A stretch of 64,000 nt of DNA from Corynebacterium silvaticum (GCF_004382825.2 NZ_SDQO02000002.1:62001-126000), one strand, 5' to 3'. Shown: positions 9,845 through 19,163, numbered from the stretch's first letter. A program made the numbers and translations. Notes: generated by a model not told the origin, from the sequence alone.

Positions 9845-11196
9845 CTAGTCTTGCACGTAGTACAACTGTTTGTTCACAAACTCATCCATGCCCAGTGGTC
9901 CCAGCTCGCGGCCAAAACCGGAACGCTTCACTCCACCAAAGGGCAATTCAGCGCCTTCTCCCGCCGGAGTGTTCACATTTGCCATGCCCACCTCTAGTCG
10001 CCTGGCAACCTGAGCCGCACGCTCTGCGTCTTGGGAGAACACCGCTCCACCGAGGCCAAAGGGACAATCATTGGCCAGCTCCAACGCTTCGTCATCACTT
10101 TCCGCCTTGTACACCACGGCTACCGGTCCGAACAGCTCCTCGTAGTATTCGTCGCTTCTTCGGGGGACGTCAACAAGCACGGCGGGGGAGTAGTACGCAC
10201 CTTTTTCTGCTAGCTTCCCTCCGGCAAGAAGTTTCGCACCTGCGGTAACGGCAGCTTTCACCTGTTTATCCAGATTTTCCGCAGCTTCCCTGGAGGACAG
10301 GGGGCAATACGTGTTATCACCAGCTGTATCGGGTGTGGCAGGCACCGACTGCTGCGCAAGAGAAACGAGCTCGTCGACGAACTCATCATATATATCGGCC
10401 ATCACGATCATGCGTTTGTTGGAATTACACGCCTGCCCGGTGTTATACATTCGAGTATCCCACGCAGTGCGCGCGGCCGCCTTCACGTCTGCAGTATCCA
10501 ACACAATATAAGGATCTGAGCCACCAAGTTCCAGTACCGCCTTTTTGAGGCTAGCACCCGCTTTGGCACCCACGATTGCCCCGGCGCGTTCGGAACCAGT
10601 GAGGGATACTCCCTCTTCGATGATTCGCGAAATCTGATCATGAGTGGCAAAGAGATTGGTGTACACGCCTTCGGGTACCCCAGCATCATCCATAATCTGT
10701 TGCACAGCCAGCGCAGAACGGGGACAAATCTCAGCGTGCTTCAAGACGATCGTGTTTCCCAGCATGAGGTTAGGCCCTACAAAACGCGCGATCTGATAAA
10801 AGGGAAAGTTCCATGGCATGATGCCCACGAGCGGGCCTATCGGCAAGCGACGTACCTTGCTGTGCCCTCACCAGTGGGAATGCTCTGATCCTTGGCAAAG
10901 CTTTCGCCGTTATCCACGTAGTACTGAATTATGTCCCCTGAGAACTCCGCTTCTTCGATTCCCTCTGAAAGCGGCTTACCCATCTCAGCGGCAGCAATAT
11001 GAGACAGCTCTTCCTTGCGCTCATGGAACAAGTCAGCCACCCGACCAACGATCTGCGCGCGCTCCGCAAAGGTCCGCGCTCCCCAGTCTCGATAGGCAGC
11101 AGCCGCACTCTCTAGCGCTTTGTCCACGTCGAGATCCGTGGCGTTATCAAACTTCTCTACGATCTGATTGTTCACAGGGTTTTGAACTCGATACAT
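9845..11196 (-). pseudogene. Aldehyde dehydrogenase (4-aminobutanal or succinate-semialdehyde type), frameshifted
   Basis: Two frames form one aldehyde dehydrogenase of ~450 residues. The first reads to GEGTARYV and then stops; the second resumes at LPIGPLVGIMPWNFPFYQ. One missing base near 10848-10851 explains the break, because adding one C gives RYVRLPIGPLVG. The catalytic cysteine context (TGQACNSNKR) and the LELGGSDPY motif are intact in the second half. The start at 11196 has AAAGGAG in front. The gene is the last of a minus-strand unit with an amine oxidase, a stress protein and a permease. Its likely normal job was oxidising the aldehyde released from a diamine, 4-aminobutanal to GABA (inference from context). 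Its C-terminus converges on the PucR gene 15 bases away. Confidence 0.82.
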
Positions 11197-11208
11197 CGTT
11201 GTGCTCCT

Positions 11209-12735
11209 TTATGTAGTAATCAACGTGAGGTTGTCATCGGCGCGGGAGGTGTTACGTCTTAACGTCCTTCCTAAAAAGAAATCGGGATGTGCAACGCGAG
11301 TAAAAATCATCAGAAGAATGCCCATGATCAAAATGCCCATCCCCAACACAAAAACAGTTCCCATTCCCATCAGGGACGAACCCGAACCATAGTCCGGGGA
11401 CATCGAGTCAAACGCGGTGATAAAGAACATCACCAGGAGGGATCCTCCACCTAAAACGGGGAAAAGGAATTTAAAAATGATGTTGTGCGCTGAGGTGAAG
11501 AGTTCCGTGCGGAAATACCAGATGCATGCCACCGCAGTGACCCCATAGTAGAAGCAAATCATCAGCCCGAGGGTAGAGATCGTATCCCACAGTGCATTCT
11601 CGGAGATGATGCGAGTGATGGTGTAAAAAACTCCTGCAGCCACAGCGGAAGCAATTGTGGCCACGCTGGGGGTTCTAAACCGAGGGCTCACTCGACCAAA
11701 AGCTGGCGGCAGTGCACGATAATAGCCCATAGCCAAAAGCGTCCGCGCAGGCCCCACCATCGTCGATTGCAGCGATGCAAAAGAACTGAACAGAACTGCA
11801 ATATAAATCAAGACTGCATAGTTTCCGAGAACGGGAAAGGACAAAGCTGCAAAAATAGAGGACTGATTCTCCGGGTTACCCGCTCCAAGTCCTTGGTCGC
11901 CCGTTCCGGCCCACGTAACCACGGCTACAGCGGTAAGCAAATAAAGGAGAATAATCGTGACTACCGTAATGGTAGCTGCCCTACCAGGCGTTTTCTCCGG
12001 GTTCTTTGTTTCCTCATTCATGGTCAGCGTTACATCCCAGCCCCAAAACATGAAGATAGACAGCGATATGCCAGCAGCGACCAGGGAAAAATTGCCAATG
12101 TCTAGTGGGTTGAACCACTGCATGGTGAACGGCGTGAAATCAAAACCGCCATGATGATAGGCCCGGAAAATTGCCACAACATCAAAAACCACCACCGCAA
12201 TGATCTGCACTGCCACCAGTACATATTGCAGCTTCTGCGTAGACTCCAGACCGCGATAAGAAACATAACCGGCAATCGCGATGAACACGAGTGTCGTGGG
12301 AATATTGATCCACAGATTCCGCGTCCACTCACCGATCGCGGGGTTACCTAGTACCTGGGCTAGCAAGAGATAAAAGAAGTCCACCGCCACGGCGGCTAGG
12401 TTGGAAAGAACCAGAATGGTTGCTGTGATAAGCCCCCATCCGCCTATCCAGCCGACCCAGGGCCCAAAAGCCTTTGTTGCCCACGTAAATGAGGTGCCGG
12501 AATCAGGGACTCGGTTGTTGAGCTCTCGGTATGCAAACGCAACCAGCAGCATAGGGATAAAGCCCAACAACAGGATCGAAGGAACGTATTTGCCCACCGC
12601 TGAAATGGTGGGACCTAAACCCGACGTCAGCGTGTAAGTGGGGGCAATGCAACTGATACCAATGATCACCGCGCCGATGAGTCCCACACGGTTTTTTGCC
12701 AGGCCTTTTTCGGATTCAATAATGATCTCAGCCAT
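11209..12735 (-). CDS. APC-superfamily amino acid/polyamine permease
   Basis: An intact ~508-residue membrane protein with about 12 hydrophobic segments and the APC N-terminal signature (GLIGAVIIGISCIAPTYTLTSGLG). Further motifs are NNRVPDSGTSFTWATKAFGPW and FMFWGWDVTLTMNEETKNP. It sits 12 bases before the aldehyde dehydrogenase and overlaps the stress-protein gene by 8 bases, so the amine oxidase, stress protein, permease and dehydrogenase form one transcription unit. The expected function is uptake of the amine that the oxidase attacks, for example putrescine (inference). ATG 12735 (MAEIIIESEKG) was chosen over 12744. It is one of the few undamaged genes of the pathway, so uptake may persist without full catabolism. 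Confidence 0.82.
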   Translation of the reverse strand: MAEIIIESEKGLAKNRVGLIGAVIIGISCIAPTYTLTSGLGPTISAVGKYVPSILLLGFIPMLLVAFAYRELNNRVPDSGTSFTWATKAFGPWVGWIGGWGLITATILVLSNLAAVAVDFFYLLLAQVLGNPAIGEWTRNLWINIPTTLVFIAIAGYVSYRGLESTQKLQYVLVAVQIIAVVVFDVVAIFRAYHHGGFDFTPFTMQWFNPLDIGNFSLVAAGISLSIFMFWGWDVTLTMNEETKNPEKTPGRAATITVVTIILLYLLTAVAVVTWAGTGDQGLGAGNPENQSSIFAALSFPVLGNYAVLIYIAVLFSSFASLQSTMVGPARTLLAMGYYRALPPAFGRVSPRFRTPSVATIASAVAAGVFYTITRIISENALWDTISTLGLMICFYYGVTAVACIWYFRTELFTSAHNIIFKFLFPVLGGGSLLVMFFITAFDSMSPDYGSGSSLMGMGTVFVLGMGILIMGILLMIFTRVAHPDFFLGRTLRRNTSRADDNLTLITT

Positions 12736-13636
12736 CTGTCTCACCTCCCCTCATATATCCGTTGGGGATGACGACCATGGGCACAGGCACTGAGCGCAGC
12801 ATCCGGGAAGCCGTCGTACCAATAAACAAACGCCCAGGAACAGCCAACCGCGAGGAGCCAACAATAACGATCTCTCCGGGATCCCACGCAAGGTCTGATA
12901 CCGCGTCTTCCACGGAATTCCCGCTGGCTACTACGGTGCTCGCTTTTCCGTCGTCAAGCATGTGCTGGGCTATATCACCAAGAACGCGGTCGGCATACTG
13001 TCGGATGGCGTTGGGGACATCATTGCCTAGGCCCTGCAAGTCCGATTCCCCATGAATGACCAGAGACACTAGTCTGAGTTCCACGCCGCGCTTGCTAGCC
13101 CGATCAATGGCGTTACTTATCACGTCCACGCTTCCCGCACGAGGGCCAAACATACAGGTAAGACGAGAAATCGGCCCTGGATACGCATACCCTTTAGGTG
13201 CCAAAGCAATGGGAACCGTCGCGGAATGCAGCAAAGCGTTGACCGCAGCACCCATGTGGAACCGGCTGAGTATCCCGCCTTTACGTGCACCTACAACGAT
13301 CATGTCACAGTTCAGTTCCACCGCAGCGTCGTTCAGGGCTTCTGCCTCTGAGTCTCCCAGGACGATTCGGGCTGTCGCATCGATGTCTTTGGGGATGCTG
13401 GCAAGGGCTTCTTCTAACCACGTTGCAATGTGCTCTTCCAGAATCGAGGAATAGCCTCGGTCATGTGGATATACCCCAGAAAAGGAATTACTGCGGGGAG
13501 CAATCATCACGATGTCCAGGCTTACGTCCCGTTCTTTGGCCAGAGCTATCCCAAGGTTGAGAGCGTCTTTGCCGTAGTCGGTGGCAACATAAGCGACCAA
13601 TATCCGCCCTGAGGCACGTCGATGGGGAAAATCCAT
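12728..13636 (-). CDS. Universal stress protein with tandem Usp domains
   Basis: 302 residues in two UspA domains. Domain 1 (~10-150) ends with the nucleotide-binding loop GARKGGILSRFHMGAAVNALL, and domain 2 (~155-295) with GSSRLAVPGRLFIGTTASRML. Both fit the G-x2-G-x9-G(S/T) pattern of ATP-binding Usp proteins. It lies 2 bases after the amine oxidase stop and overlaps the permease start, so it is co-transcribed with them. Usp proteins beside permeases are common; the role may be to tune transport or to help under the peroxide and aldehyde load made by the oxidase (inference). Confidence 0.85.
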   Translation of the reverse strand: MDFPHRRASGRILVAYVATDYGKDALNLGIALAKERDVSLDIVMIAPRSNSFSGVYPHDRGYSSILEEHIATWLEEALASIPKDIDATARIVLGDSEAEALNDAAVELNCDMIVVGARKGGILSRFHMGAAVNALLHSATVPIALAPKGYAYPGPISRLTCMFGPRAGSVDVISNAIDRASKRGVELRLVSLVIHGESDLQGLGNDVPNAIRQYADRVLGDIAQHMLDDGKASTVVASGNSVEDAVSDLAWDPGEIVIVGSSRLAVPGRLFIGTTASRMLRSVPVPMVVIPNGYMRGGETDG

Positions 13637-13638
13637 GG

Positions 13639-15123
13639 TTAACCCCTCGCGGCAATCGCACGCGCGACGTGTTCGCCCATGCGTATCGCCCCGTCCACGT
13701 GCTGATATCCCTCAGCAGCGATGTCTGAACACGAGTAGTAGATCGGGCCGGTTGGCTGGTTTTGCAAATGTCCCCACCGAGAAAGTCCACCGAGGTCATA
13801 GCTGGTGGCATAGGCGCCTCGCGTCCACTCTTCCGCAGCCATATCGGAAAGGTAAAAAGCTATCGGTTCCATAGTCTTGGGCCCCAAGTACATGGACATC
13901 GCCTCAAGGATGCGTTTTTTGCGTTCCGACGCAGAAAGGTGCCACATGTCCTCGGCGTAGACATCGGAGACAAAGCCCACGAGGGTGCCGTATGTGTCTT
14001 CCTTGTCGGGTTGCCCCGAGGCACAATTCTCACCGTAGTTGGTGTTGTCGTAGACCTCTTGAACAAGGTGTCCTCCGCCAAAACCGGTTCCCGATAGGCC
14101 TTCTTCCCGCCAGAAGGGCGTCGGGTAGACCGCGTGAACTTTGATGACCAGCCCCATGGAGATGTGCTGGTGCACGATCTGTTGGTCGCGGGGGAGTGGC
14201 GGAACATAATCAATCCTGCTGTACAGATTGGGAGGGATGGCAAGCACAGCGTATCGAGCGCTCACTATCGCCTTGTCCGAGTACGCAGTCACGTTTCCCG
14301 GAGCGCCGTTATCGGGGACCCCGTTGCGGACGTCGGCAAGCACTCCATTGAGCGGATCTGCAGTATCAGGATCGGGAGTAGCCCACTCTAAGCGACGTAC
14401 GGGCGAGTCAAGAATCACGGCATCGCCAAGTTCCTGCGCCATGGCCAGCGATACTGACTGCATTCCGCCGACAACACGCTTATCCAAGATGAAGTCTTCA
14501 TCTACGAGGTTGCTAAAAGAGCCTGCCGACGCCGCCATGAGCGCCGCCTGCAATGCCGAAAAGGTATGCGCCGGCTTTGTGAGCATGCCCGAGGCGACGT
14601 AGATGGATACGTTGTCTATCGCCTCGGTATCGCTAGAAAGCTGCTCCAACCAGCTGCGAAAAGAAATCGAGTCTAGTTCTTTAGCCCGCGGATGCATCCA
14701 TGGTGATGCCGGGTCGATCTCCGAGGTCAACTGATCGAGTTCCCGGATAAGCCGATCCATTTCCTCGGCCGTAGTGGGGCTAACCGGGAATTCTTCCTGG
14801 TACACATGTCGTGTGCCATCGGGGGACACGTACACCGATTTTCCCTCGCGATAGCGGGGGAACGTGTCCAATCCCAGCTCTGAAACCAGCTCTATAAGCC
14901 GCGTTTGGTCTGGGGAAATCCACTGTCCGCCTAGCTCAATAAAGTGTTCTACGCCGTCAGCGTCTTTGACTTTTCCGTTCCAGGTCCGGCCACCCACGCG
15001 AGCACGAGCTTCAAGCACGCATACTTTCAGCCCTTGCGCTTTGAGGGTGCGGGCTGCCATAAGTCCTGACGGTCCAGCTCCAATAACTACTACGTCGCTT
15101 TCTATCTTTTGTGGACTCGTCAT
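13639..15123 (-). CDS. Flavin-dependent amine oxidase (putrescine oxidase/monoamine oxidase type)
   Basis: About 494 residues. The N-terminal dinucleotide-binding motif VVVIGAGPSGLMAARTL (residues ~14-30) is followed by VLEARARVGGRTWNG. The C-terminal FAD-contact region has RGAYATSYDLGG and the YYSCSDIAAEGYQHVDGAIR block seen in flavin amine oxidases. These enzymes convert an amine, water and O2 to aldehyde, ammonia and H2O2. Actinobacterial putrescine oxidases belong here, and the neighbouring permease and aldehyde dehydrogenase support a diamine substrate. ATG 15123 follows AAAGGAG at good distance; an upstream TTG (15132) is less likely. It is the first gene of a minus-strand operon and divergent from a TetR gene. 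Confidence 0.85.
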   Translation of the reverse strand: MTSPQKIESDVVVIGAGPSGLMAARTLKAQGLKVCVLEARARVGGRTWNGKVKDADGVEHFIELGGQWISPDQTRLIELVSELGLDTFPRYREGKSVYVSPDGTRHVYQEEFPVSPTTAEEMDRLIRELDQLTSEIDPASPWMHPRAKELDSISFRSWLEQLSSDTEAIDNVSIYVASGMLTKPAHTFSALQAALMAASAGSFSNLVDEDFILDKRVVGGMQSVSLAMAQELGDAVILDSPVRRLEWATPDPDTADPLNGVLADVRNGVPDNGAPGNVTAYSDKAIVSARYAVLAIPPNLYSRIDYVPPLPRDQQIVHQHISMGLVIKVHAVYPTPFWREEGLSGTGFGGGHLVQEVYDNTNYGENCASGQPDKEDTYGTLVGFVSDVYAEDMWHLSASERKKRILEAMSMYLGPKTMEPIAFYLSDMAAEEWTRGAYATSYDLGGLSRWGHLQNQPTGPIYYSCSDIAAEGYQHVDGAIRMGEHVARAIAARG

Positions 15124-15204
15124 CACTACCAACTCCTTTACTCCGCACGATCTACTGGAAGATTTGTGAGAAAATCAACCAGTCGAGAAGGACTACAGCA
15201 CATT

Positions 15205-15221
15205 AATGAATGCCATTCATT
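15205..15221. promoter_or_regulatory. Candidate TetR operator between amine oxidase and TetR genes
   Basis: AATGAAT and ATTCATT are exact inverted repeats separated by GCC. The site lies in the 149-base divergent intergenic region, the usual position of a TetR autoregulatory operator. A second short palindrome, ACTGTACAGT, lies at 15236-15245. Binding is inferred. Confidence 0.45.
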
Positions 15222-15272
15222 TTGTGTTGCGGGTCACTGTACAGTACATATGAGAGTTGAAACAAGGGGTAT

Positions 15273-15947
15273 ATGGCAATGAATTCTCCGCGCGGTCGCG
15301 GCCGACCCTCAAAAGGAGTGGTCACACGGGCAGCAATCGCCCAGGCCGGACTTTCCATCGCAAGTACCCGAGGGTATGAAGCCCTGACTATGGCAGCACT
15401 AGCTCGCCACCTAGGCGTAGCCCCCAGCGCCCTTTACAATCACGTGAGAAATAAAGCCGATCTCCTCATCGTGATACAAGACGAGGTGATGACCTCCGTG
15501 GACACCTCCCCCCTCGACGCAGCAATCACAGGCACCCTATCCCCAAAGAAGGCCCTGGCCGCCTGGGCGCGTTCCTATCGCGACGTCTTCTCCCAGCACC
15601 TCCCGCTAGTCCAAATCATCGCAACTTTTCCCATCATTGGGGCACCAGAAACCGTAAAGATATACAACAAAGCCGCCCACGTTTTACAACTCACAGCCCT
15701 GGAGCCGCATCTCATCCTCCCGAGACTCATCGCCCTAGAATCCTTTATCTACGGCTCAGCATTTGATGTGCACGCTCCGGAAAATATTTTTGACACCACC
15801 GGAATGACCCCAACCCCCGATTTCCTCCACGACGCAGTTGTAAAGTTTCACAATTCCGTCCGTCCCCCCGACCAGACAGCCTCGCAGAATATCTACGCAG
15901 AAGCCCCCTTCACAGTGGGGCTCAACGCCTTGCTCGCAGACCTCTAG
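15273..15947 (+). CDS. TetR-family transcriptional regulator
   Basis: 224 residues. The N-terminal ~65 form a TetR helix-turn-helix: TRAAIAQAGLSIASTRGYEA, then MAALARHLGVAPSALYNHVRNKADLL. The C-terminal half is a TetR_C-like helical domain with EPHLILPRLIALESFIYGSAF. It is divergent from the amine oxidase operon with an inverted repeat between them, so it probably represses that operon and itself, with the amine or aldehyde as inducer (inference). The start could be ATG 15273 or ATG 15279; no strong ribosome-binding site separates them. The gene is intact. Confidence 0.88.
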   Translation: MAMNSPRGRGRPSKGVVTRAAIAQAGLSIASTRGYEALTMAALARHLGVAPSALYNHVRNKADLLIVIQDEVMTSVDTSPLDAAITGTLSPKKALAAWARSYRDVFSQHLPLVQIIATFPIIGAPETVKIYNKAAHVLQLTALEPHLILPRLIALESFIYGSAFDVHAPENIFDTTGMTPTPDFLHDAVVKFHNSVRPPDQTASQNIYAEAPFTVGLNALLADL

Positions 15948-15966
15948 CCCCACAACCTCACACGCT

Positions 15967-16675
15967 TTACTCGGGAGTCGCTTCAACCTGGACAGTCATA
16001 CCAATATGAACCCAGTCCCACGGCGCCACCGACACTCCCTCAGAGCCTTCTCCCAAGAGGGCAGGCTCAACACAAACAAAGTTCCGCCATTCCCCGGCAC
16101 CCATGTCAGACATCTCATTCGCCAGAGTTCCACACAATAAAGTGGTCGGTTTCTTGCCCTTTGACCGTGATGCGTCGCTGGCCATCGTCGATAAGCAAAG
16201 GCGCGGGAGCGGAAAGGCGGAATTCTTCTAACAAGCTGCCGTCCGAGGTAAAGGTCTCATGAGGTGCTGCCACGGTGGTGTTCAGCACATCAGCGACATA
16301 AAAATAGGGGTGAAATGCCAGCTGAAGGTTTCGACGAACGCTAGAAGCATTCCTACACTTCAGCATCATGGCAAAGCCGTGCGACGTCGACTGAACGGCC
16401 AGGCGCAGATCCCAATCATCGTGATTCATTCGAGCATCAATCCCGCCCGAAGTCTCCAGCACCTCCCATTCCTTTCGGCACGCCCACCCATGTTGAAGTT
16501 CATCGTGGCCCATAAGTTTGCCAAACCACGGGGCAATAACGGGCACGCCGCCGCGAATAGAACCGCCTAATGCCATATCTGGAATGCTCGACATAAAGAG
16601 TATTTCTCCACACGCAGAGGTGTTGGCGGAGATAAGGTGGCCGCGGTCTTCGGGCATAGTGAGAGTCGTCGTCAT
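15967..16675 (-). pseudogene. D-hexose-6-phosphate mutarotase-like (aldose 1-epimerase family), frameshifted
   Basis: The first frame (186 residues from 16675) carries the YeaD-type fold markers: GGSIRGGVPVIAPWFG, the histidine in LAFHPYFYV, and ends at DHFIVWNSGE. The family's expected continuation appears in another frame to 15967: NEMSDMGAGEWRNFVCVEPA, then the C-terminal strand ending VQVEATPE. The junction is near 16125-16132, where one extra base or two missing bases shift the frame just after the conserved VWN. The intact enzyme would interconvert anomers of phosphorylated hexose. The start gene context is divergent from a sulfatase-like gene with a parS site between. Confidence 0.8.
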
Positions 16676-16717
16676 GGTTTCCCAGCCTACCGTTGTACAA
16701 TGGGCAACAACAGCCCA

Positions 16718-16733
16718 TGTTTCACGTGAAACT
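16718..16733. other. parS: parS centromere site
   Basis: TGTTTCACGTGAAACT matches the ParB site TGTTTCACGTGAAACA at 15 of 16 positions. It lies in an intergenic region about 42 kb from dnaA on the parAB side of the origin. Confidence 0.88.
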
Positions 16734-16788
16734 ATGAGTTTCTACCAGCACATCCCGGAAGGTTTCCGAACGTGGCAGACTATAGGGC

Positions 16789-17427
16789 ATGAATATTGCC
16801 GTAGTCACCGGCCGCGTACTCGATCCTCATTCCCTCCCCGGCCTCCGCTTTAATCGAGCATTCGCCCCCTCCGCCGATTATCGCGCCGCCCGAGTAGCAC
16901 TCCTCACCGGGCAATACCCCCAACGGCATCCACTCACGCGCTTTGCATCGCTTATCGACGACGTCACCGATGACTTCTCCCGTTCCGGAATCCCCATCAT
17001 TGAACGCGCAACTATCGACGGCACCCTCATCGCGGAAGCCCTAGCCTCCAAACGCGCCGTCTTTTTTGTTGGACACCCCGAGGGACAAGAACAGATTGCC
17101 ATGTCACTCCATTGGCCAGGTGTTACCGATGCCAACCTACCCCACACCAAGGTATCCAGCACCTCATGGGAATGCTCGGAGCTCGTATCCAGTCTGGACG
17201 TTGCACCAACCCTTGCAGCCATTGCAGGATACGACGTGCGCCCCAACGCCCGACTCTCCTTTGATGGCATGAACCTAACGCCAGTTGTTCGCTATGGAGC
17301 TACCGGACATGGGGGACTTTTCTTTGACGACGGCACCATCATCACCCCCACAGAGACCCGACAAGACACATCCGACCCGGAATGGCAGATGTGGAAGTCA
17401 ATCATGGAAATGGGGCCGCTTCAATAG
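16789..17427 (+). CDS. Short sulfatase/alkaline phosphatase superfamily-like protein
   Basis: 212 residues. FNRAFAPSADYRAARVALLTGQYPQRHP (residues ~25-52) resembles the sulfatase signature region CxPSRxxLLTG, but with the catalytic Cys/Ser replaced (ADYRAAR). The block SSLDVAPTLAAIAGY and FDGMNLTPVV (~145-175) resembles the C-terminal part of the sulfatase core. The protein is less than half the usual length of sulfatases and lacks the long metal-binding middle, so it is probably not a working sulfatase. It could be a reduced paralogue with another role or a remnant; the frame itself is clean. The start ATG 16789 has only GGGC nearby. It ends 13 bases before a strong hairpin. Confidence 0.55.
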   Translation: MNIAVVTGRVLDPHSLPGLRFNRAFAPSADYRAARVALLTGQYPQRHPLTRFASLIDDVTDDFSRSGIPIIERATIDGTLIAEALASKRAVFFVGHPEGQEQIAMSLHWPGVTDANLPHTKVSSTSWECSELVSSLDVAPTLAAIAGYDVRPNARLSFDGMNLTPVVRYGATGHGGLFFDDGTIITPTETRQDTSDPEWQMWKSIMEMGPLQ

Positions 17428-17439
17428 TCATTGCACCGC

Positions 17440-17474
17440 ATTAGATTGCGCACAATTATTGTGCACAATCTAAT
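17440..17474. repeat. 35-bp near-perfect palindrome after the sulfatase-like gene
   Basis: Two 17-base arms around one central base differ at a single position (C versus T). As RNA it would fold into a long stem directly after the stop codon at 17427, so it may terminate the plus-strand gene. It lacks a U tract, so a protein-binding role is also possible. Confidence 0.6.
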
Positions 17475-17503
17475 TTCGCACGCTTTACCCTACCCAGCAG
17501 AAA

Positions 17504-17523
17504 GGCCCAACCGAAGTTGGGCC
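17504..17523 (-). terminator. Hairpin terminator of the DUF1846 gene
   Basis: GGCCCAAC and GTTGGGCC are exact arms around CGAA. In the minus direction it follows the stop of the DUF1846 gene (17547) and is succeeded by TTTCTGC. Confidence 0.7.
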
Positions 17524-17546
17524 CAAGGGGTGGAATTAACCAGGAA

Positions 17547-19040
17547 TTAGCGCTTTTGGTACAGCTTATTCTTTTGGAACTTGGGGTCCGAGGTAACCAA
17601 GACGCCAAGGTTGCGGAAGATCCCCTCATCCACAGAACCCAGGATCGTAGTGGTGTGTACGTCGCAGCCTCGCAGGTTCTTCAGCTGGTCAAGAGCTTTC
17701 TGTGCGTTCTGATCCGTAGCTGCAGAAACAGAGAGGGCGATCAAGACCTCATCTGTATGCAAGCGAGGATTGGTGCTGCCCAGATGATGCGTCTTCAGCG
17801 TCTGAATCGGCTCAATAGCCTCGGGGGAGAGGAGATGGACTTCATCATCAATCCCGGCCAGTACTTTCAATGCGTTCAGCAGCATTGAGGAGGAGCATCC
17901 CAGCAAATCTGATGTTGCCCCAGTGACTATCTGGCCGCTAGGAAGTTCAATGGCACATCCCGGAAGTGAGGTGCGCTCTGCAACGGCACGAGCAGGCTGT
18001 ACCACAACGCGCGCATCGGACTTGATGCCAGCTTTAGCCATGACAACTGCAGCACGGTCCGATTGTATGGAGTCGGAACCCGCACGGGCTTCATCCACGA
18101 GCGCCTTGAAATAGCGTCGAATGATTTCCTGCTCGGAGGCTTCCCGGCACGCACTATCATCAGAAATGTATTTGCCTGCCATATTGACGCCCATATCCGT
18201 AGGAGACTCATAGGGGCTCTTGCCCAGTAGTCGCTCGAGCAGCGTCTTTAGCAAGGGGAAAGCCTCTACGTCACGGTTGTAGTTGACGGTTTGCTCGCCA
18301 TAGGCAGCAAGGTGGAATGGGTCAATGATATTGGCATCGTTAAGATCCACTGTGGCGGCCTCGTAGGCCAGGTTAACAGGGTGCTCCAGGGGGAGGTTCC
18401 AGATTGGGAAGGTCTCAAACTTGGCATAGCCAGCCTGAACGCCACGCTTATGCTCGTGATACACCTGCGAAAGACACGTTGCGAGTTTTCCCGATCCAGG
18501 TCCCGGCGCGGTGACAACAACCAAGTCCCGTGTCGTGTCCGCGTACTCGTTAAGCCCGAACCCTTCTTCGGAGACAATGCGATTCGTGTCCATCGGGTAG
18601 CCGGGAATAACCCGGTGCTTGGATACCTTGACCCCCAAACGCTCTAGGCGCTCGATAAAGGCAAGGGCGAGGCGGTTTCCTTCCTCCAATTGGGTGAGCA
18701 CCACGTGCTCTGCTAGGAATCCACGATCCCGGAAGACGTCTACGAGCCGCAGGACATCTTCCTCGTAGGAAATACCGAGATCGGCACGAATCTTGTGGCG
18801 TTCCAGGTCCTTGGCGTTGATGCAGACAAGGATCTCTACTTCGTCTTTGATGCGGTCAAGCATCGCGATCTTGTTGTCTGGAGTGAATCCTGGAAGAACA
18901 CGGGAGGCGTGCATGTCGTCGAAAAGCTTGCCGCCCATCTCCAGATATAGCTTCCCGCCGAGAGCTTCCCGTCGCTCCCTGATGTGTTGGGACTGCATCT
19001 CGATGTATTTTTCGCGGTCGAAGCCGATCCTATTAACCAT
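17547..19040 (-). CDS. DUF1846 (UPF0371) family protein
   Basis: 497 residues, the normal length of the DUF1846 family. It is recognised from the N-terminus ([41 protein letters not shown]) and the glycine-rich [17 protein letters not shown] near residue 165, a possible nucleotide or phosphate loop. Further family blocks are [20 protein letters not shown] and [20 protein letters not shown]. It is predicted cytoplasmic. The biochemical role is unsettled as far as I can say from sequence. It is a single-gene unit with its own terminator. The ATG has no clear Shine-Dalgarno site. A small palindrome (GCGAGT-TAT-ACTCGC, 19093-19107) lies upstream and could be an operator. Confidence 0.9.
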   Translation of the reverse strand: MVNRIGFDREKYIEMQSQHIRERREALGGKLYLEMGGKLFDDMHASRVLPGFTPDNKIAMLDRIKDEVEILVCINAKDLERHKIRADLGISYEEDVLRLVDVFRDRGFLAEHVVLTQLEEGNRLALAFIERLERLGVKVSKHRVIPGYPMDTNRIVSEEGFGLNEYADTTRDLVVVTAPGPGSGKLATCLSQVYHEHKRGVQAGYAKFETFPIWNLPLEHPVNLAYEAATVDLNDANIIDPFHLAAYGEQTVNYNRDVEAFPLLKTLLERLLGKSPYESPTDMGVNMAGKYISDDSACREASEQEIIRRYFKALVDEARAGSDSIQSDRAAVVMAKAGIKSDARVVVQPARAVAERTSLPGCAIELPSGQIVTGATSDLLGCSSSMLLNALKVLAGIDDEVHLLSPEAIEPIQTLKTHHLGSTNPRLHTDEVLIALSVSAATDQNAQKALDQLKNLRGCDVHTTTILGSVDEGIFRNLGVLVTSDPKFQKNKLYQKR

Positions 19041-19125
19041 GGAACCTCATCGTAGCAAGACCATAAACGCTGCCGCGATTCCGGCAGGTCATGCGAGTTA
19101 TACTCGCGTTTTAATTCACATAACA

Positions 19126-19163
19126 AAGGCCTCGCTGTAGTTCACAACCGTACACGAGGCCTT
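19126..19163 (-). terminator. Hairpin downstream of the DUF1508 gene
   Basis: AAGGCCTCG (19126-19134) and CGAGGCCTT (19155-19163) pair exactly around a 20-base loop. On the minus strand the stem is followed by TTTGTTATG. It lies between the DUF1508 and DUF1846 genes and separates their transcripts. Confidence 0.6.

Noticed and set aside
19093..19107. GCGAGT-TAT-ACTCGC palindrome upstream of the DUF1846 gene
   Set aside because: Short, single occurrence and no linked regulator; mentioned only as a possible operator.
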